64,000 nucleotides of DNA, from assembly GCA_937918935.1 (NCBI GenBank), contig CAKZSI010000071.1, positions 37,639 through 101,638 on the forward strand, given 5' to 3'. Shown one piece after another: positions 9,574-18,330 of the stretch (position 1 is the stretch's first letter; each line of letters begins with the position of its first letter). The notes beneath the pieces were generated by a model that saw only the letters and a program-made list of their open reading frames with translations, did no database searches and was not told the DNA's origin. Position numbers and translations under genes: made by a program. The stretch comes from an uncultured Chloroflexales bacterium (GTDB lineage Bacteria > Chloroflexota > Chloroflexia > Chloroflexales > Chloroflexaceae).

Positions 9574-11736
9574 CTACGGCGCCTCAAGGCGCGCGCCGGC
9601 GGCCTCGACGCGCACCCGGCCCGTCACGCCCGGCGGCAGTTCGATGGCCAGGGGCAGATCGGGGCGCAGGGTCAGCGGGGCGCTGCGGAACACCTCGCGC
9701 CCTTCGAGGCTCACTGTCACTGTCGCACGGGGAACGATCCGCGGCGTCGCCAGGGTCACTGTCAGGCCGCCATCGTCGCGCTGCGCCAGGCCCAGGGCGC
9801 CATCCGCCGTGGCCGTCACGAGGCGCCCCAACCCCCACAGGGGCAGCCAGGCGCCCTCGATGCTGCGCGTCGCGCCGGGCGCCAGAGGCGGGTCGTTCCA
9901 GAAGGTCGTCTGGGCTCCGCTCCAGAGTTCGACGTAGCCGCTGTCGTCGTCGGTGTACAGGCGTGGCTCATTGCTCGGGCCAAAGCCGAAGATCTTGCCG
10001 CCAGCCACGCCCGGGCCGTGCGCCACTGCTACGCCGCTGTCGGCGCTTACGTCATAGACCCCCAGAAACGGCGGCGGTTCGGGGGTGAAGGCCCCCAGGT
10101 ACCCCATCCAGGCAGCGGGATCGCTCAGGTCACGCCCGTTGTGGCGCGGCCAGGCGATGCCCACGCGCGGGCCAGGCAGGCCCGGGTCGCTGGTCGCGTG
10201 GACGATCATCTGCCCGGCGGGGACCACGAAGCGCAGGCCCGGCCCCACCCGGTTGTCGCCCGCCGGGCTGAGCATGGCGTTGGTCCACATCTGGAGCGGC
10301 TGCGCGGCGCCAGAGGGGTTGCGCGCCGCCAGGCGCGCCACGAAGCGCCCCTCGTCGGCGCGCAGGGTGACGCTGCCGCTCACGGCGAAGCCCCGCTGTC
10401 GCTCGGTAGTCGTCGTTCGCACCGTTACCGCGTCGCGCCCACGGCTCACCGTCAGGTTCCAGGGGAGATGCTCCAGATAGCCGTGCTCCTCAGTGGGTAC
10501 GGCCCACTCCAACCCGCCCACTCCCAGCCACCAGCCGCGTTGGCCAAAGGGTGCGGGCTTGATCACCGGGTTCTGGTAGAAGATCGCCCGCCCGCTGGCA
10601 CGATCCACCGCCTGGAGCAGGCGCCCGCCCACCTCCGGCAGAAAGGTCAGACTGAGGAAGCGATTCTCGACCACAACGGCCCGGTAGGCGCGGGGCCGGG
10701 GCGGACCGGCCTGGCTTAACTCAAGGCGTTCGTAGGGAAAGATCGGATCACCGGGCGACGTGGGGCGCAGCGCCGGCGCCAGGTCGTAGCTCGGGATCAC
10801 CAGGGTGGTTTCCCGCACGCTGAGCGGCTGGGCGGGGACGGGACGGGCGTAGTGCAGTTCGTGGCCGTGGCGCCAGCGCAGGTAGTGCTGGCCCACGTTG
10901 CCCATCTCTACCTGCCAGGGTTCGGGGTTGGCGGGGGTGTAGGTGAGCAGCCGGCGCTCGAAGGCCTGGACCAGCACCATGGTATCGCGCCCGGCCACCC
11001 GGACACGGGTCCAGAACGGCTCGGTGATCGGGCGCCCGAAGACGAAGAGCGGGTCGAGCCAGGCCCGCTGCTGTTCCATAAAACGCTCGAACACCAGGGG
11101 CACATTGCGTCCCGTCACCTCATCGTAGCGCGCGATGGCGGTTTCGGGGCGCGCCAGGTCCGGGTCGGCGCCGCTGCCGGCAGGGCCAGAGGTGGCGCTG
11201 ACCGGCTGGCCGAGGCGCGGGGGTTCGCGCCCGACCCCGACCAGGGGCGCGAGCATGGCGTAGGTGGGCGCCTCGGGATTGTCTGCCAGATCACCGGCCA
11301 CGGGGATGGCTGCCGGGGCGCGGGGCACAAAGGCTGTTGCGCCAACCTGCATACGCCCGCTGATCATCTCGACCACCAGCAGGCCGGTGGTTACGAACCA
11401 GGGCGAGCGGCGGTCTGCGGCGGGGTCGTTTATCTCCATACGCGCCTTATCGAAGTACTGCACCAGACGCGCACCGCTCGGCGCCTGGTCATAGCGCTCG
11501 TAGCGCCGCTCAGCGGGCAGGACGCCCCAGGTCCACGAACGACCGGCCCCGCCGGCCACCGGCAGATCGGCCCGCGCCCACAGATCGCGAAAGGCCGGGT
11601 CGGCAAACCCATCGGGCGGAGCGGGGCTGGCCATAGTCACCGGGAGACAAAGGGCCAGCACTATCGGCAGGATCAGCAAAGAGAGCGGAAAGGGGCGCAG
11701 GAGGCGGAGGTTGCGTGGAAACTGGTGATGGAGCAC
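9574..11736 (-). CDS. Secreted DUF5107-containing protein with a Chloroflexota-type N-terminal module
   Basis: A 720-residue exported protein. The GTG at 11736 has GGATAGGAA upstream and gives a signal peptide (LRLLRPFPLSLLILPIVLALCLPVTMA). The N-terminal 300 residues hold a module with FDKARMEIND, WFVTTGLLVVEMISG and DTMVLVQAFERRLLTYTPAN...VGQHYLRWR, which I associate with cell-surface proteins of Chloroflexota. The C-terminal half (from about YERLELSQ) has the DUF5107 galactose-mutarotase-like fold: VVENRFLSLTFLPEVGGRLLQAVDRASGRAIFYQNPVIKPAPFGQRGW and GGLEWAVPTEEHGYLEHLPW. Those segments suggest a carbohydrate-recognising beta-sandwich. No catalytic role can be claimed. It is monocistronic. 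Confidence 0.85.
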   Translation of the reverse strand: MLHHQFPRNLRLLRPFPLSLLILPIVLALCLPVTMASPAPPDGFADPAFRDLWARADLPVAGGAGRSWTWGVLPAERRYERYDQAPSGARLVQYFDKARMEINDPAADRRSPWFVTTGLLVVEMISGRMQVGATAFVPRAPAAIPVAGDLADNPEAPTYAMLAPLVGVGREPPRLGQPVSATSGPAGSGADPDLARPETAIARYDEVTGRNVPLVFERFMEQQRAWLDPLFVFGRPITEPFWTRVRVAGRDTMVLVQAFERRLLTYTPANPEPWQVEMGNVGQHYLRWRHGHELHYARPVPAQPLSVRETTLVIPSYDLAPALRPTSPGDPIFPYERLELSQAGPPRPRAYRAVVVENRFLSLTFLPEVGGRLLQAVDRASGRAIFYQNPVIKPAPFGQRGWWLGVGGLEWAVPTEEHGYLEHLPWNLTVSRGRDAVTVRTTTTERQRGFAVSGSVTLRADEGRFVARLAARNPSGAAQPLQMWTNAMLSPAGDNRVGPGLRFVVPAGQMIVHATSDPGLPGPRVGIAWPRHNGRDLSDPAAWMGYLGAFTPEPPPFLGVYDVSADSGVAVAHGPGVAGGKIFGFGPSNEPRLYTDDDSGYVELWSGAQTTFWNDPPLAPGATRSIEGAWLPLWGLGRLVTATADGALGLAQRDDGGLTVTLATPRIVPRATVTVSLEGREVFRSAPLTLRPDLPLAIELPPGVTGRVRVEAAGARLEAP

Positions 11737-11786
11737 AACATTCCTATCCTCAAGGGCGCGGGAACGTGCGGGTTTCGCGGTAGCGC

Positions 11787-11821
11787 AACCGTAGCGCAAC
11801 CCGACGGGTTGCGCTACGGTT
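11787..11821. terminator. 16-bp perfect hairpin
   Basis: AACCGTAGCGCAACCC and its exact complement are separated by GAC. The element sits 3' of the GlsB-type gene (minus strand) and about 50 bp before the DUF5107 gene. It is followed by TTATTATCTC on the + strand. It likely ends transcription from the upstream gene, although the T tract is short. Confidence 0.6.
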
Positions 11822-11862
11822 ATTATCTCACGAAATCAGGACGCGGGAAAGCGGTGGCAGGC

Positions 11863-12123
11863 TCACAATGCCGAACGGCCCCGGAACACCAGACGGCTCA
11901 GGGCGATCACAATAATCGCCCCAACCGTCGCTACGAGAAACGTGGTCAGGTTAAAGCCGCTGGTCAGGTCCACCCCTAGAAAGATCGATGTCAGCCAGCC
12001 GCCCAGCCATGCGCCAACGATTCCAAGCAGCAGGTCCACGAACCAGGGGTAGCTGCTGCGCATAACGAAACCCGCCACCCCGCCGACGATCAGACCCATA
12101 ATGATCCACAGAATGAAGCCCAT
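11863..12123 (-). CDS. GlsB/YeaQ/YmgE-family (transglycosylase-associated) membrane protein
   Basis: An 86-residue membrane protein of the Transgly_assoc family. It has three hydrophobic helices: GFILWIIMGLIVGGVAGFVM, LLLGIVGAWLGGWLTSIFLG and FLVATVGAIIVIALSRLVF. The glycine pattern G-L-I-x-G-x-x-A-G and the D-L-L-L-G-I-V-G-A-W-L-G segment are diagnostic. In Enterobacteria relatives are induced by stress, but their molecular function is unknown. Three ATG codons stand in a row (12121-12129). The third is best spaced from GAGAGGG, though starts at 12126 or 12129 are possible. It stands alone. Confidence 0.9.
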   Translation of the reverse strand: MGFILWIIMGLIVGGVAGFVMRSSYPWFVDLLLGIVGAWLGGWLTSIFLGVDLTSGFNLTTFLVATVGAIIVIALSRLVFRGRSAL

Positions 12124-12241
12124 CATCATTCCCTCTCTTCAGCCGTGGAACGGCTTGTGGCAGTACCCATCCGGCTGCACCATGTCATTGCCGAAGCTGG
12201 TTGGGAAGCTACGTGCAGCAATGCACAAATCCAACACCGTA

Positions 12242-12697
12242 TTACGCCCGCGGGAGCGACTCGGCCAGCCGCTTGAGTTTCTGGAGGGTATTCTTGACCC
12301 GCAGCGTGTCGGCTGGATTACCGCCGGCAACAAAGTTGCCCAGCATGCCGCCAGGTACATCGTAAGCGTAGGTGTAACGCACCCGCGAGTCTTTGGCCCC
12401 GACCTTGAGAAAGCCTCCCGAGCGGTCAATATCGAAGGTGTGATGGCGCTCATCTTTGCCCATGCGGGTGGCCAGTTTGAGGATCATGCGCTTCTCGTCA
12501 ACATCCAGGACGGCCCCTGTGCCGCTGTCGTTGCCGTGGCGCCACTGAAAGGAGGCCCCGGGCGCCACCTCGGTCAGTCCCTCGACCTGCTCCATTTGCT
12601 CGATCCACAGTGGCCACTTCGACGCGTCGGTGATCAGTTGCCAGACCGTTTCCGGGGTCGCGTTGATGTCCACGTGCTGTTCGAAGGTTACGGCCAT
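12242..12697 (-). CDS. SRPBCC (START-like) domain protein
   Basis: A 151-residue protein consisting of one SRPBCC/polyketide-cyclase-like domain. It opens with VTFEQHVDINATPETVWQLITDASKWPLWIEQMEQVEG, the standard 'v-x-x-x-v-x-I-x-A-s-p-e-x-V-W-x-l-l-t-D-x-x-x-w-P-x-W' entry. It ends with a helix (TLRVKNTLQKLKRLAESLP). This fold encloses a hydrophobic cavity for lipids or aromatic ligands; the ligand is unknown. The ATG follows AAGGAGTCAGGC. No operon partner is seen. Confidence 0.88.
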   Translation of the reverse strand: MAVTFEQHVDINATPETVWQLITDASKWPLWIEQMEQVEGLTEVAPGASFQWRHGNDSGTGAVLDVDEKRMILKLATRMGKDERHHTFDIDRSGGFLKVGAKDSRVRYTYAYDVPGGMLGNFVAGGNPADTLRVKNTLQKLKRLAESLPRA

Positions 12698-12793
12698 GCC
12701 TGACTCCTTTCCGATATGCTCGGCGTGTTAGCTTTTCGTCACTGTGCGGAAGGTTGCCTCCTCCACTGGTTCCACCGGTGGCGGCAGAGATGT

Positions 12794-12820
12794 CCCGGGT
12801 CCGCCGCTGGCGGACCCGGG
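12794..12820. terminator. 12-bp perfect GC hairpin
   Basis: CCCGGGTCCGCC-GCT-GGCGGACCCGGG lies about 170 bp 3' of the 509-residue gene (minus strand) and upstream of the SRPBCC gene. It is a plausible terminator without a T tract. Confidence 0.5.
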
Positions 12821-12985
12821 GTTGTGGGAAGGCTCCGCCTGTCCGCGCCCCTCCGAACGGCAGCTCAGGGGGGAGAAGCGTTGTTGGGAGAGACTGCCTG
12901 TGCAATCCTGATGATCGTTGTACCGTTTCGGTGTACCGTAACCTTAAGACGCGCGCCACGGTGCTCTGGTCACATCGGTCAGGGT

Positions 12986-14515
12986 TCAATTCCGGCGCAG
13001 CTTGCCGCGCGCAAAGCCGACCAGCGCGGCCAGCGGGAGTGCCGTGCGCGGCAGAAAGCCGCAGCGCCACAGGCCGCCGTGATTGGCGCCTTCGGTCAAC
13101 AGTTCCAGCGGGTGGGCCAGGGGGTAAGCCGGATCGGCGGCGCAGTCGTTGCAGCGCAGGTCATGCACCCACAGGGCGGCCATCAGGGCGCTGGTGGTCT
13201 CGGGGGCGAAGATCTCGATCCCGAACAGATCGGCCCCGTCGTAGCCGGCCTTGAGGGCCGGGTTCTTGATCACCGAACGAGTCATGGTTGAGGGAGTCAC
13301 GTTGATCGCCACGCGCTGCCCGGCGGCCCGCGCAGTGATGGCGCGCCACTGCTGGATGCGCTTGGCCAGGGCGTAGTTCGGCCCCTGCTCGACGAAGATC
13401 CCATCCACGATGCCGTAGCGTTTGCCGTTGCCGCCATCGAGCAGGCCGCGCACGTGGGGCTGGAGCAATCGTCCGGCGCTCAGGCCGCGCAGCACGCCGG
13501 TGGCTGGCGGGCCAAACGGACGCGCCGCGGCGCCGTTTTGCATGGTCGCGCGGGCCAGGGTCTCATCAACCGCAAACACATCGGCGGGCGTGGCCATGTA
13601 CATCAGCGTCGTCTCCGGTCGGAGGGCGCTGATGCTGGCGATGATGGCGTCCATCGCCAGCGAGACCCGCAGGTGGCGCTCGCCGTCCAGGTAGGCCAGG
13701 GCGGCGATGTCGAGGGGCGTATCGAGGGAGAGCAGCCAGGCGGCGATCTCCGGCGTCTGAGTGAGCAGATCGGCGCCGGCCAGCCCGGTCCACTGCGTGA
13801 CCGGCGTATCAGGAGCGAGCGGCTGGCGTACCGGCGCAATCAGGCGGGCGTTGCCACGGGCAACCAGCCCGGCGATACGCTCCCAGCGCGCCGGGTCGGG
13901 CAAATCAACCGCGACGACGTTGGCCTGCCAGCCGGCGAGAGCGGCCAGCGGCCCGGCCTCTGATCCAGCGCCAAGCAGCACCAGCGTGCGGTCGGAGAGG
14001 TCAAACCACTCGGGATGCTCACTGACCCGCCGCAGGGCGCGGGCATGGCCGGGCTCGATGATCCCGGCCCCTTCCCAGCGAGCGACCTGGGCCAGCAACT
14101 CCTCACCCTGAAGCCGCCGGCCACGGTAGGGCAGCGACCAGGGTTCAATGACCGGCGACCCCTGGCCGCGGAGTTCGACGCTGAAGAGCGCGTCGGGCCG
14201 GGGATGCCGCATTGCCTCGGCCAGGGTATGCGCGGCGCCGTCGCGGATGAACTCCACCTGCTCCCAGGCTGCGGCAAGCCCGGCGGAAGCGATCGCCAGG
14301 GCATGCTCGGGGCGGGCGATCCCGGCTTCGGTCAGGGCGCGTAGATGGCGGGGATAGCGTTTGCGCCAGTTAGTTTCATCGCGCGCGGCCTGCGCCGCCA
14401 GCGGAGCGATCCCGTCCAGGGCCGCGCTACAGATCGCCTTGTTGGCGCGGGTGGTGCTGCGTTCACCGTCTTCCCCCGCCACGAACTGAATCCCCTCCAG
14501 AGTGGTTGACGCCAT
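12986..14515 (-). CDS. Conserved 509-residue protein with a Rossmann-like nucleotide-binding segment, function unknown
   Basis: The middle of this protein (about residues 175-215) reads DRTLVLLGAGSEAGPLAALAGWQANVVAVDLPDPARWERI. This is a classical beta-alpha-beta with a G-A-G-S-E-A-G phosphate loop and an acidic end of the second strand (V-D), as in NAD(P)- or SAM-binding folds. The N-terminal 170 residues are helical with several tryptophans and arginines. The C-terminal part has GYDGADLFGIEIFAPETTSALMAALWVHDLRCND and a cysteine-rich end. ATG at 14515 follows GAGGTGCT. It does not match a named enzyme that I can identify. It is divergent from the sulfate assimilation operon, with the operon promoter between them. 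Confidence 0.8.
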   Translation of the reverse strand: MASTTLEGIQFVAGEDGERSTTRANKAICSAALDGIAPLAAQAARDETNWRKRYPRHLRALTEAGIARPEHALAIASAGLAAAWEQVEFIRDGAAHTLAEAMRHPRPDALFSVELRGQGSPVIEPWSLPYRGRRLQGEELLAQVARWEGAGIIEPGHARALRRVSEHPEWFDLSDRTLVLLGAGSEAGPLAALAGWQANVVAVDLPDPARWERIAGLVARGNARLIAPVRQPLAPDTPVTQWTGLAGADLLTQTPEIAAWLLSLDTPLDIAALAYLDGERHLRVSLAMDAIIASISALRPETTLMYMATPADVFAVDETLARATMQNGAAARPFGPPATGVLRGLSAGRLLQPHVRGLLDGGNGKRYGIVDGIFVEQGPNYALAKRIQQWRAITARAAGQRVAINVTPSTMTRSVIKNPALKAGYDGADLFGIEIFAPETTSALMAALWVHDLRCNDCAADPAYPLAHPLELLTEGANHGGLWRCGFLPRTALPLAALVGFARGKLRRN

Positions 14516-14594
14516 AGCACCTCACGGGGCAAAGCAAAGCGATGCAAGGGGGGCTACCCGCCGTAGTATACCTTACTGCCGGGTAGATGGGTGT

Positions 14595-14613
14595 GGCGAA
14601 ACCTGGTTTCCCC
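14595..14613. repeat. Imperfect dispersed palindrome (GGCGAAACCTGGTTTCCCC)
   Basis: Copy of the GGGGAAACCGGGTTTCCCC family with two substitutions. It sits in the divergent spacer upstream of the sulfate operon promoter. Confidence 0.7.
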
Positions 14614-14680
14614 ACACCCCTGCCCACCGGGCGGACCGGAACAAAACCCTCCCGCACCAGGCCAGCCGTCCAGTATATAT

Positions 14681-14710
14681 TTGACAAAATTGATCATATT
14701 ATATTAAAAT
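14681..14710 (+). promoter_or_regulatory. Promoter of the sulfate assimilation operon
   Basis: TTGACA (14681-14686) and TAAAAT (14705-14710) are separated by 18 bp in a strikingly AT-rich 40-bp island within GC-rich DNA. It lies about 80 bp before the SUMT start. The leader contains complementary arms AGCCG...CGGCT that could fold. No known riboswitch was recognised. TTGATCA within the spacer could be an operator half-site, which is speculative. Confidence 0.75.
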
Positions 14711-14788
14711 AGAGCCGCCCGCGACGAGAGGAGCGCAGTGCGGCGCGGGAACAGCGGCTGCGCCAATCCTTACCAGAGGTAGATACCC

Positions 14789-15577
14789 ATGACCTATGGC
14801 CTTGTCTCGCTGGTCGGCGCCGGTCCAGGCGACCCCGAACTGATCACCCTGAAGGGGTTGCGGCGCCTGCGGGACGCCGATGTCGTCGTCCACGATGCGC
14901 TGATCGGGCTGGAGTTGCTGGAGGAGTGCCGCCCCGGCGCGGAGATCGTGGATGCCGGCAAGCGCGCTGGCGGCCCCGCCCGCCCCCAGCAGTGGATCAC
15001 CCGCCTGTTGATCGAGCGGGCGCGGCAGGGGCTGCGCGTGGTGCGCCTCAAGGGTGGCGATCCGTTCGTCTTCGGGCGCGGCGCCGAGGAGGCCGAGGCC
15101 CTCGTCGCCGCCGGCATCCCCTGGGAGGTGGTGCCGGGCGTCAGTTCGGCGGTGGCCGTGCCGGCCTACGCCGGCATCCCCCTCACCCATCGCGCTTACG
15201 CGGCCTCGTTTGCCGTGATCACCGGTCACGAAGCAGCCGACCGCACCGAGTCACGCCTGCACTGGCAGGCCCTGGCCCGCGGGATTGACACCCTGGTGTT
15301 CCTGATGAGCACGGGCCGGTTGGCCGCGATCAGCGCGCAATTAATCGAGGCGGGGCGCCCAGCCGTGACCCCCGCCGCCGTCATCCGCCAGGGCACGACC
15401 GCCGAGCAGGCCCGGGTCGTCGCCGATCTTGCCACCATCGCCAAAGAGACGGAGCGGGCTGGCCTGACCCCGCCGACGCTGCTGGTCGTCGGCGAGGTGG
15501 TCAATCTGCATGCCGCGCTGGCCTGGTTCGATCCGGCCCGTGCCCGCCGGCTGACGCTATCCGTCGCGGCTGATTGA
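14789..15577 (+). CDS. cobA: Uroporphyrinogen-III C-methyltransferase (SUMT)
   Basis: A 262-residue stand-alone methyltransferase that converts uroporphyrinogen III to precorrin-2, the branch point to siroheme and cobalamin. Family motifs are VSLVGAGPGDPELITLKGLRRLRDADVVVHDAL (residues 6-38), VRLKGGDPFVFGRGAEEAEAL, VVPGVSSAVAVPAYAGIPLTHR and VIRQGTTAEQARVVADL. There is no CysG-like dehydrogenase/ferrochelatase domain, so those steps must be encoded elsewhere. It is the first gene of an operon with cysH, sat and cysC. That context points to supplying siroheme for the sulfite reductase at 18331. The spacing to cysH is 60 bp. Confidence 0.95.
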   Translation: MTYGLVSLVGAGPGDPELITLKGLRRLRDADVVVHDALIGLELLEECRPGAEIVDAGKRAGGPARPQQWITRLLIERARQGLRVVRLKGGDPFVFGRGAEEAEALVAAGIPWEVVPGVSSAVAVPAYAGIPLTHRAYAASFAVITGHEAADRTESRLHWQALARGIDTLVFLMSTGRLAAISAQLIEAGRPAVTPAAVIRQGTTAEQARVVADLATIAKETERAGLTPPTLLVVGEVVNLHAALAWFDPARARRLTLSVAAD

Positions 15578-15637
15578 TCGCTTCATTTTGATCCGAACCC
15601 CCCGGAACGGCAATCCAACATGGCATGAAGAGGCCCA

Positions 15638-16351
15638 ATGACAGCAACTGCTCACAGCCCTGTTCGCTGGAACGACACGACCGTGCAGGCCCTCAATCGG
15701 CGCTTCCGTGACGCTCCGCCCGAGGACGTGCTTGCCTGGGCCGCGGCGGAGTTTGGCGACGGGGCGGCACTCACCTGTAGCTTCGGCGGCTCCGCCGGCA
15801 TGGTGTTGCTCGACATGATCGCCCGCCAGCGCCTGCCGATTGCGGTGATTTTCCTCGATACCGACCTGCTGTTTCCCGAGACCTACGCCCTGGTCGCGGA
15901 AGTCGAGCGACGCTATGGTCTGCCGATCATCCGCCAGCGCCCGGCCCTCAGCCTCGAAGACCAGGCGCGCCTGCACGGCCCGGCGCTGTACAACCGCGAT
16001 CCCGATCGCTGCTGCGCCATACGCAAGGTCGCGCCCCTGGCCGAGGCCCTGCGCCCCTACCAGGCCTGGATCAGCGGCATCCGGCGCGAGCAGACCGCCC
16101 AGCGCGCCGCCACGGAGCCGGTGGCATGGAACGCGAAATACGGCCTGCTGAAGCTCAGCCCCCTGGCTGCCTGGAGCGCGCGCCAGGTATGGGCCTACAT
16201 CGGCGCGCACGACGTACCCTACAACCCCCTGCTCGATCAGGGCTACCCCAGCCTCGGCTGTGCGCCCTGCACCTGCCCGGCCAGCGCCGACAACCCGCGC
16301 GGCGGGCGCTGGAACGGTTTTGCCAGGACCGAGTGCGGCATCCATACCTGA
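15638..16351 (+). CDS. cysH: Assimilatory adenylyl-sulfate (APS/PAPS) reductase, iron-sulfur type
   Basis: A 237-residue reductase producing sulfite from activated sulfate with thioredoxin or glutaredoxin as donor. Motifs: [17 protein letters not shown] (PP-loop-like nucleotide site), [13 protein letters not shown], the [12 protein letters not shown] segment, and the C-terminal catalytic E-C-G-I-H motif. It carries the four-cysteine pattern CC (C125, C126) plus CxxC (C208, C211). This pattern binds a [4Fe-4S] cluster and is typical of enzymes that reduce APS directly, in contrast to the cluster-free PAPS reductases. The product feeds the sulfite reductase at 18331. ATG at 15638 follows GAAGAGGCCCA. 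Confidence 0.95.
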   Translation: MTATAHSPVRWNDTTVQALNRRFRDAPPEDVLAWAAAEFGDGAALTCSFGGSAGMVLLDMIARQRLPIAVIFLDTDLLFPETYALVAEVERRYGLPIIRQRPALSLEDQARLHGPALYNRDPDRCCAIRKVAPLAEALRPYQAWISGIRREQTAQRAATEPVAWNAKYGLLKLSPLAAWSARQVWAYIGAHDVPYNPLLDQGYPSLGCAPCTCPASADNPRGGRWNGFARTECGIHT

Positions 16352-16370
16352 GTTTTCTTGTGGAGCAACT

Positions 16371-17534
16371 ATGACCACCACATCCACGATCGCCCCCCAC
16401 GGCGGGGCCCTGGTTGACCGGGTGCTGCGCGGAGGCGCCCGTGAGGAGGCCCTTGCCCGTCTCACCGGCGCGGCCAGTGTGACCCTCAGCGATGTCGGCC
16501 TCTCCGACCTTGAGTTGATCGCCACCGGGGCCTTCAGCCCGCTGACCGGCTTTCTGGGCCGGGCCGACTACGACCGGGTCGTAGGCGAGGCCCGTCTGGA
16601 GAATGGCGCGCTCTGGCCCATCCCTATCACCCTCCCCGTCGATGAGGCCGAGGCCCGCGGGTTGCGCGAGGGCCGGCCTGTCGCCCTGCTGGCCCCCGAT
16701 GGCCGGCTGGCCGGCCTGCTCGAGGTGCGCGAACGCTACCTCGCCGACCCGCGGCGTGAGGCCGCCGAAGTCTACCGCACGACCGACGCGGCCCACCCCG
16801 GCGTGGCGCGCCTCTTCGCCCAGGGCGCGGCGCGCCTGGCTGGCGAGGTCTGGCTGCTGGACGCGCCGCCGCGCCCCTTTCCTCATCTCCACCTGACCCC
16901 CGCCGAGAGCCGCCGGGCCTTCGCCGAGCGGGGTTGGCGCACTGTGGTGGGCTTCCAGACCCGCAACCCGGTCCATCGCGCCCACGAGTACATTCAGAAG
17001 GCGGCCCTGGAACTGGTGGACGGGCTGTTCCTGCACCCCCTGGTGGGCGCCACCAGGGACGATGACCTGCCCGCTGCGGTGCGCGTGCGTTCCTACGAAG
17101 TGTTGCTCCAGGGCTACTATCCCGCCACCCGCGCACTGCTGGCGGTCTTCCCCGCCGCCATGCGCTACGCCGGACCCCGCGAGGCGCTGCTGCACGCCAT
17201 CGCCCGCCAGAACTACGGCTGCACCCACTTCATCGTCGGGCGCGACCACGCCGGAGTGGGCAACTACTATGGAACCTATGACGCCCAGCGCATCTTCGAT
17301 ACGCTGCGCCCCGGCGACCTGGCGATTACGCCCCTGCGCTTCGAGCACACCTTCTACTGCCGCACCTGCGCCAGCGTGGCCTCGTCGCGCACCTGCCCCC
17401 ACGATAGCAACCACCATCTCACTCTCAGCGGCACGAAGGTGCGCGAGTTGCTGCGGGCCGGCCAGGCCCCGCCGCCCGAGTTCACCCGCCCCGAGGTCGC
17501 GCGGGTGCTGATCGAGGCTCTGCGGGTGGCGTAG
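16371..17534 (+). CDS. sat: Sulfate adenylyltransferase (ATP sulfurylase)
   Basis: A 387-residue homomeric-type ATP sulfurylase that makes APS and pyrophosphate from sulfate and ATP. An N-terminal PUA-like domain ([24 protein letters not shown]) is followed by the catalytic domain. There the Q-T-R-N-P-x-H-R-A-H motif covers residues 196-205 (Q196 to H205), then [19 protein letters not shown] four-cysteine zinc site follows ([16 protein letters not shown]), then the terminal motif [13 protein letters not shown]. The zinc cysteines and the lack of a fused APS-kinase domain match bacterial and archaeal Sat rather than CysND. The ATG at 16371 lies 19 bp after the cysH stop; the upstream frame extension overlaps cysH and is rejected. 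Confidence 0.97.
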   Translation: MTTTSTIAPHGGALVDRVLRGGAREEALARLTGAASVTLSDVGLSDLELIATGAFSPLTGFLGRADYDRVVGEARLENGALWPIPITLPVDEAEARGLREGRPVALLAPDGRLAGLLEVRERYLADPRREAAEVYRTTDAAHPGVARLFAQGAARLAGEVWLLDAPPRPFPHLHLTPAESRRAFAERGWRTVVGFQTRNPVHRAHEYIQKAALELVDGLFLHPLVGATRDDDLPAAVRVRSYEVLLQGYYPATRALLAVFPAAMRYAGPREALLHAIARQNYGCTHFIVGRDHAGVGNYYGTYDAQRIFDTLRPGDLAITPLRFEHTFYCRTCASVASSRTCPHDSNHHLTLSGTKVRELLRAGQAPPPEFTRPEVARVLIEALRVA

Positions 17535-17559
17535 GCGATTCTGGAAAGGTAAGGAACCT

Positions 17560-18111
17560 ATGACCATCGGCTTCACCCTCTGGTTCACCGGCCTCTCCGG
17601 GGCCGGCAAAACGACCCTGGCCCATCTGGTCGAGGCGGAGTTGCGCGCCCGCGACTACAAGGTCGAGGTGCTCGACGGCGATGTGGTGCGCACCCATCTC
17701 TCAAAGGGGCTGGGCTTCTCGCGCGAGGACCGCGATACCAACATCCGCCGCATCGGCTGGGTGTGCGAGGTGCTGACCCGCAACGATGTGGTGGCGATTG
17801 CCGCCGCCATCTCACCCTTCCGCGACACGCGCGACGAGGTGCGGGCACGCATCGGGCGCTTCGTCGAGGTGTTCGTGGATGTGCCGCTGGAGGTGGCTAT
17901 CGCCCGCGACGTGAAAGGACTGTACCGCAAGGCCCTGGCCGGCGAGATTCCTCAGTTCACCGGGATCAGCGACCCCTACGAGCCGCCGCTCAATCCCGAA
18001 GTGATCATCCGCAGCGCCGAGGAGCCGCCCGAAGCCAGCGCCGCTCGCATCCTCGCCGCCCTGGAACGGCTGGGCTATCTCCAGCCGGCCCGTCAGCTCG
18101 CCGCCGACTAA
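17560..18111 (+). CDS. cysC: Adenylyl-sulfate kinase
   Basis: A 183-residue APS kinase making PAPS from APS and ATP. The P-loop GLSGAGKT is at residues 11-18. It is followed by [31 protein letters not shown] (the APS-binding D-G-D-x-x-R and F-S-x-x-D-R-x-x-N-x-R-R motifs). Then come [12 protein letters not shown] and the lid [27 protein letters not shown]. Length is standard. It sits 25 bp after sat with a ribosome site (GGAAAGGTAAGGAACCT). Its presence beside an APS-type CysH suggests that PAPS is made for another use, such as sulfotransfer, or that CysH accepts both substrates. Confidence 0.97.
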   Translation: MTIGFTLWFTGLSGAGKTTLAHLVEAELRARDYKVEVLDGDVVRTHLSKGLGFSREDRDTNIRRIGWVCEVLTRNDVVAIAAAISPFRDTRDEVRARIGRFVEVFVDVPLEVAIARDVKGLYRKALAGEIPQFTGISDPYEPPLNPEVIIRSAEEPPEASAARILAALERLGYLQPARQLAAD

Positions 18112-18114
18112 GGG

Positions 18115-18282
18115 TTGAAGGGTGATGGGGAACCCGGGTTTCCCCTTCTTCCCCGCCCGCCCAGAGGCTGGAGCGAACCCACAGGCGCCCCACAGGCGTG
18201 TCCGGGATTGAAGGGTGATGGGGAACCCGGGGTTTCCCTTCTTCCCCGCCCGCCCAGAGGCGCCCCACAGGCGTGTCCGGGA
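18115..18282. repeat. Tandem duplication carrying two palindrome copies
   Basis: Two direct units lie at 18115-18207 and 18208-18282. Both contain TTGAAGGGTGATGGGGAACC, the 19-bp palindrome core (18127-18145 and 18220-18238) and the tail CGCCCCACAGGCGTGTCCGG. The first unit has an extra 18 bp (CTGGAGCGAACCCACAGG). The tail itself folds. The array separates cysC from the sulfite reductase gene. Confidence 0.9.
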
Positions 18283-18330
18283 AGGACGCACCCTCGCAGC
18301 AATTTCTACGTTTGTCGAATGGAGTAACGC

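Noticed and set aside
14711..14788. SAM or other sulfur riboswitch in the leader of the sulfate operon
   Set aside because: Only 78 nt are available; the arms fold as one simple stem, and no conserved riboswitch core was recognised.
15557..16525. 322-codon minus frame across cysH
   Set aside because: It is a shadow of the cysH and sat genes on the other strand, which carry clear motifs.
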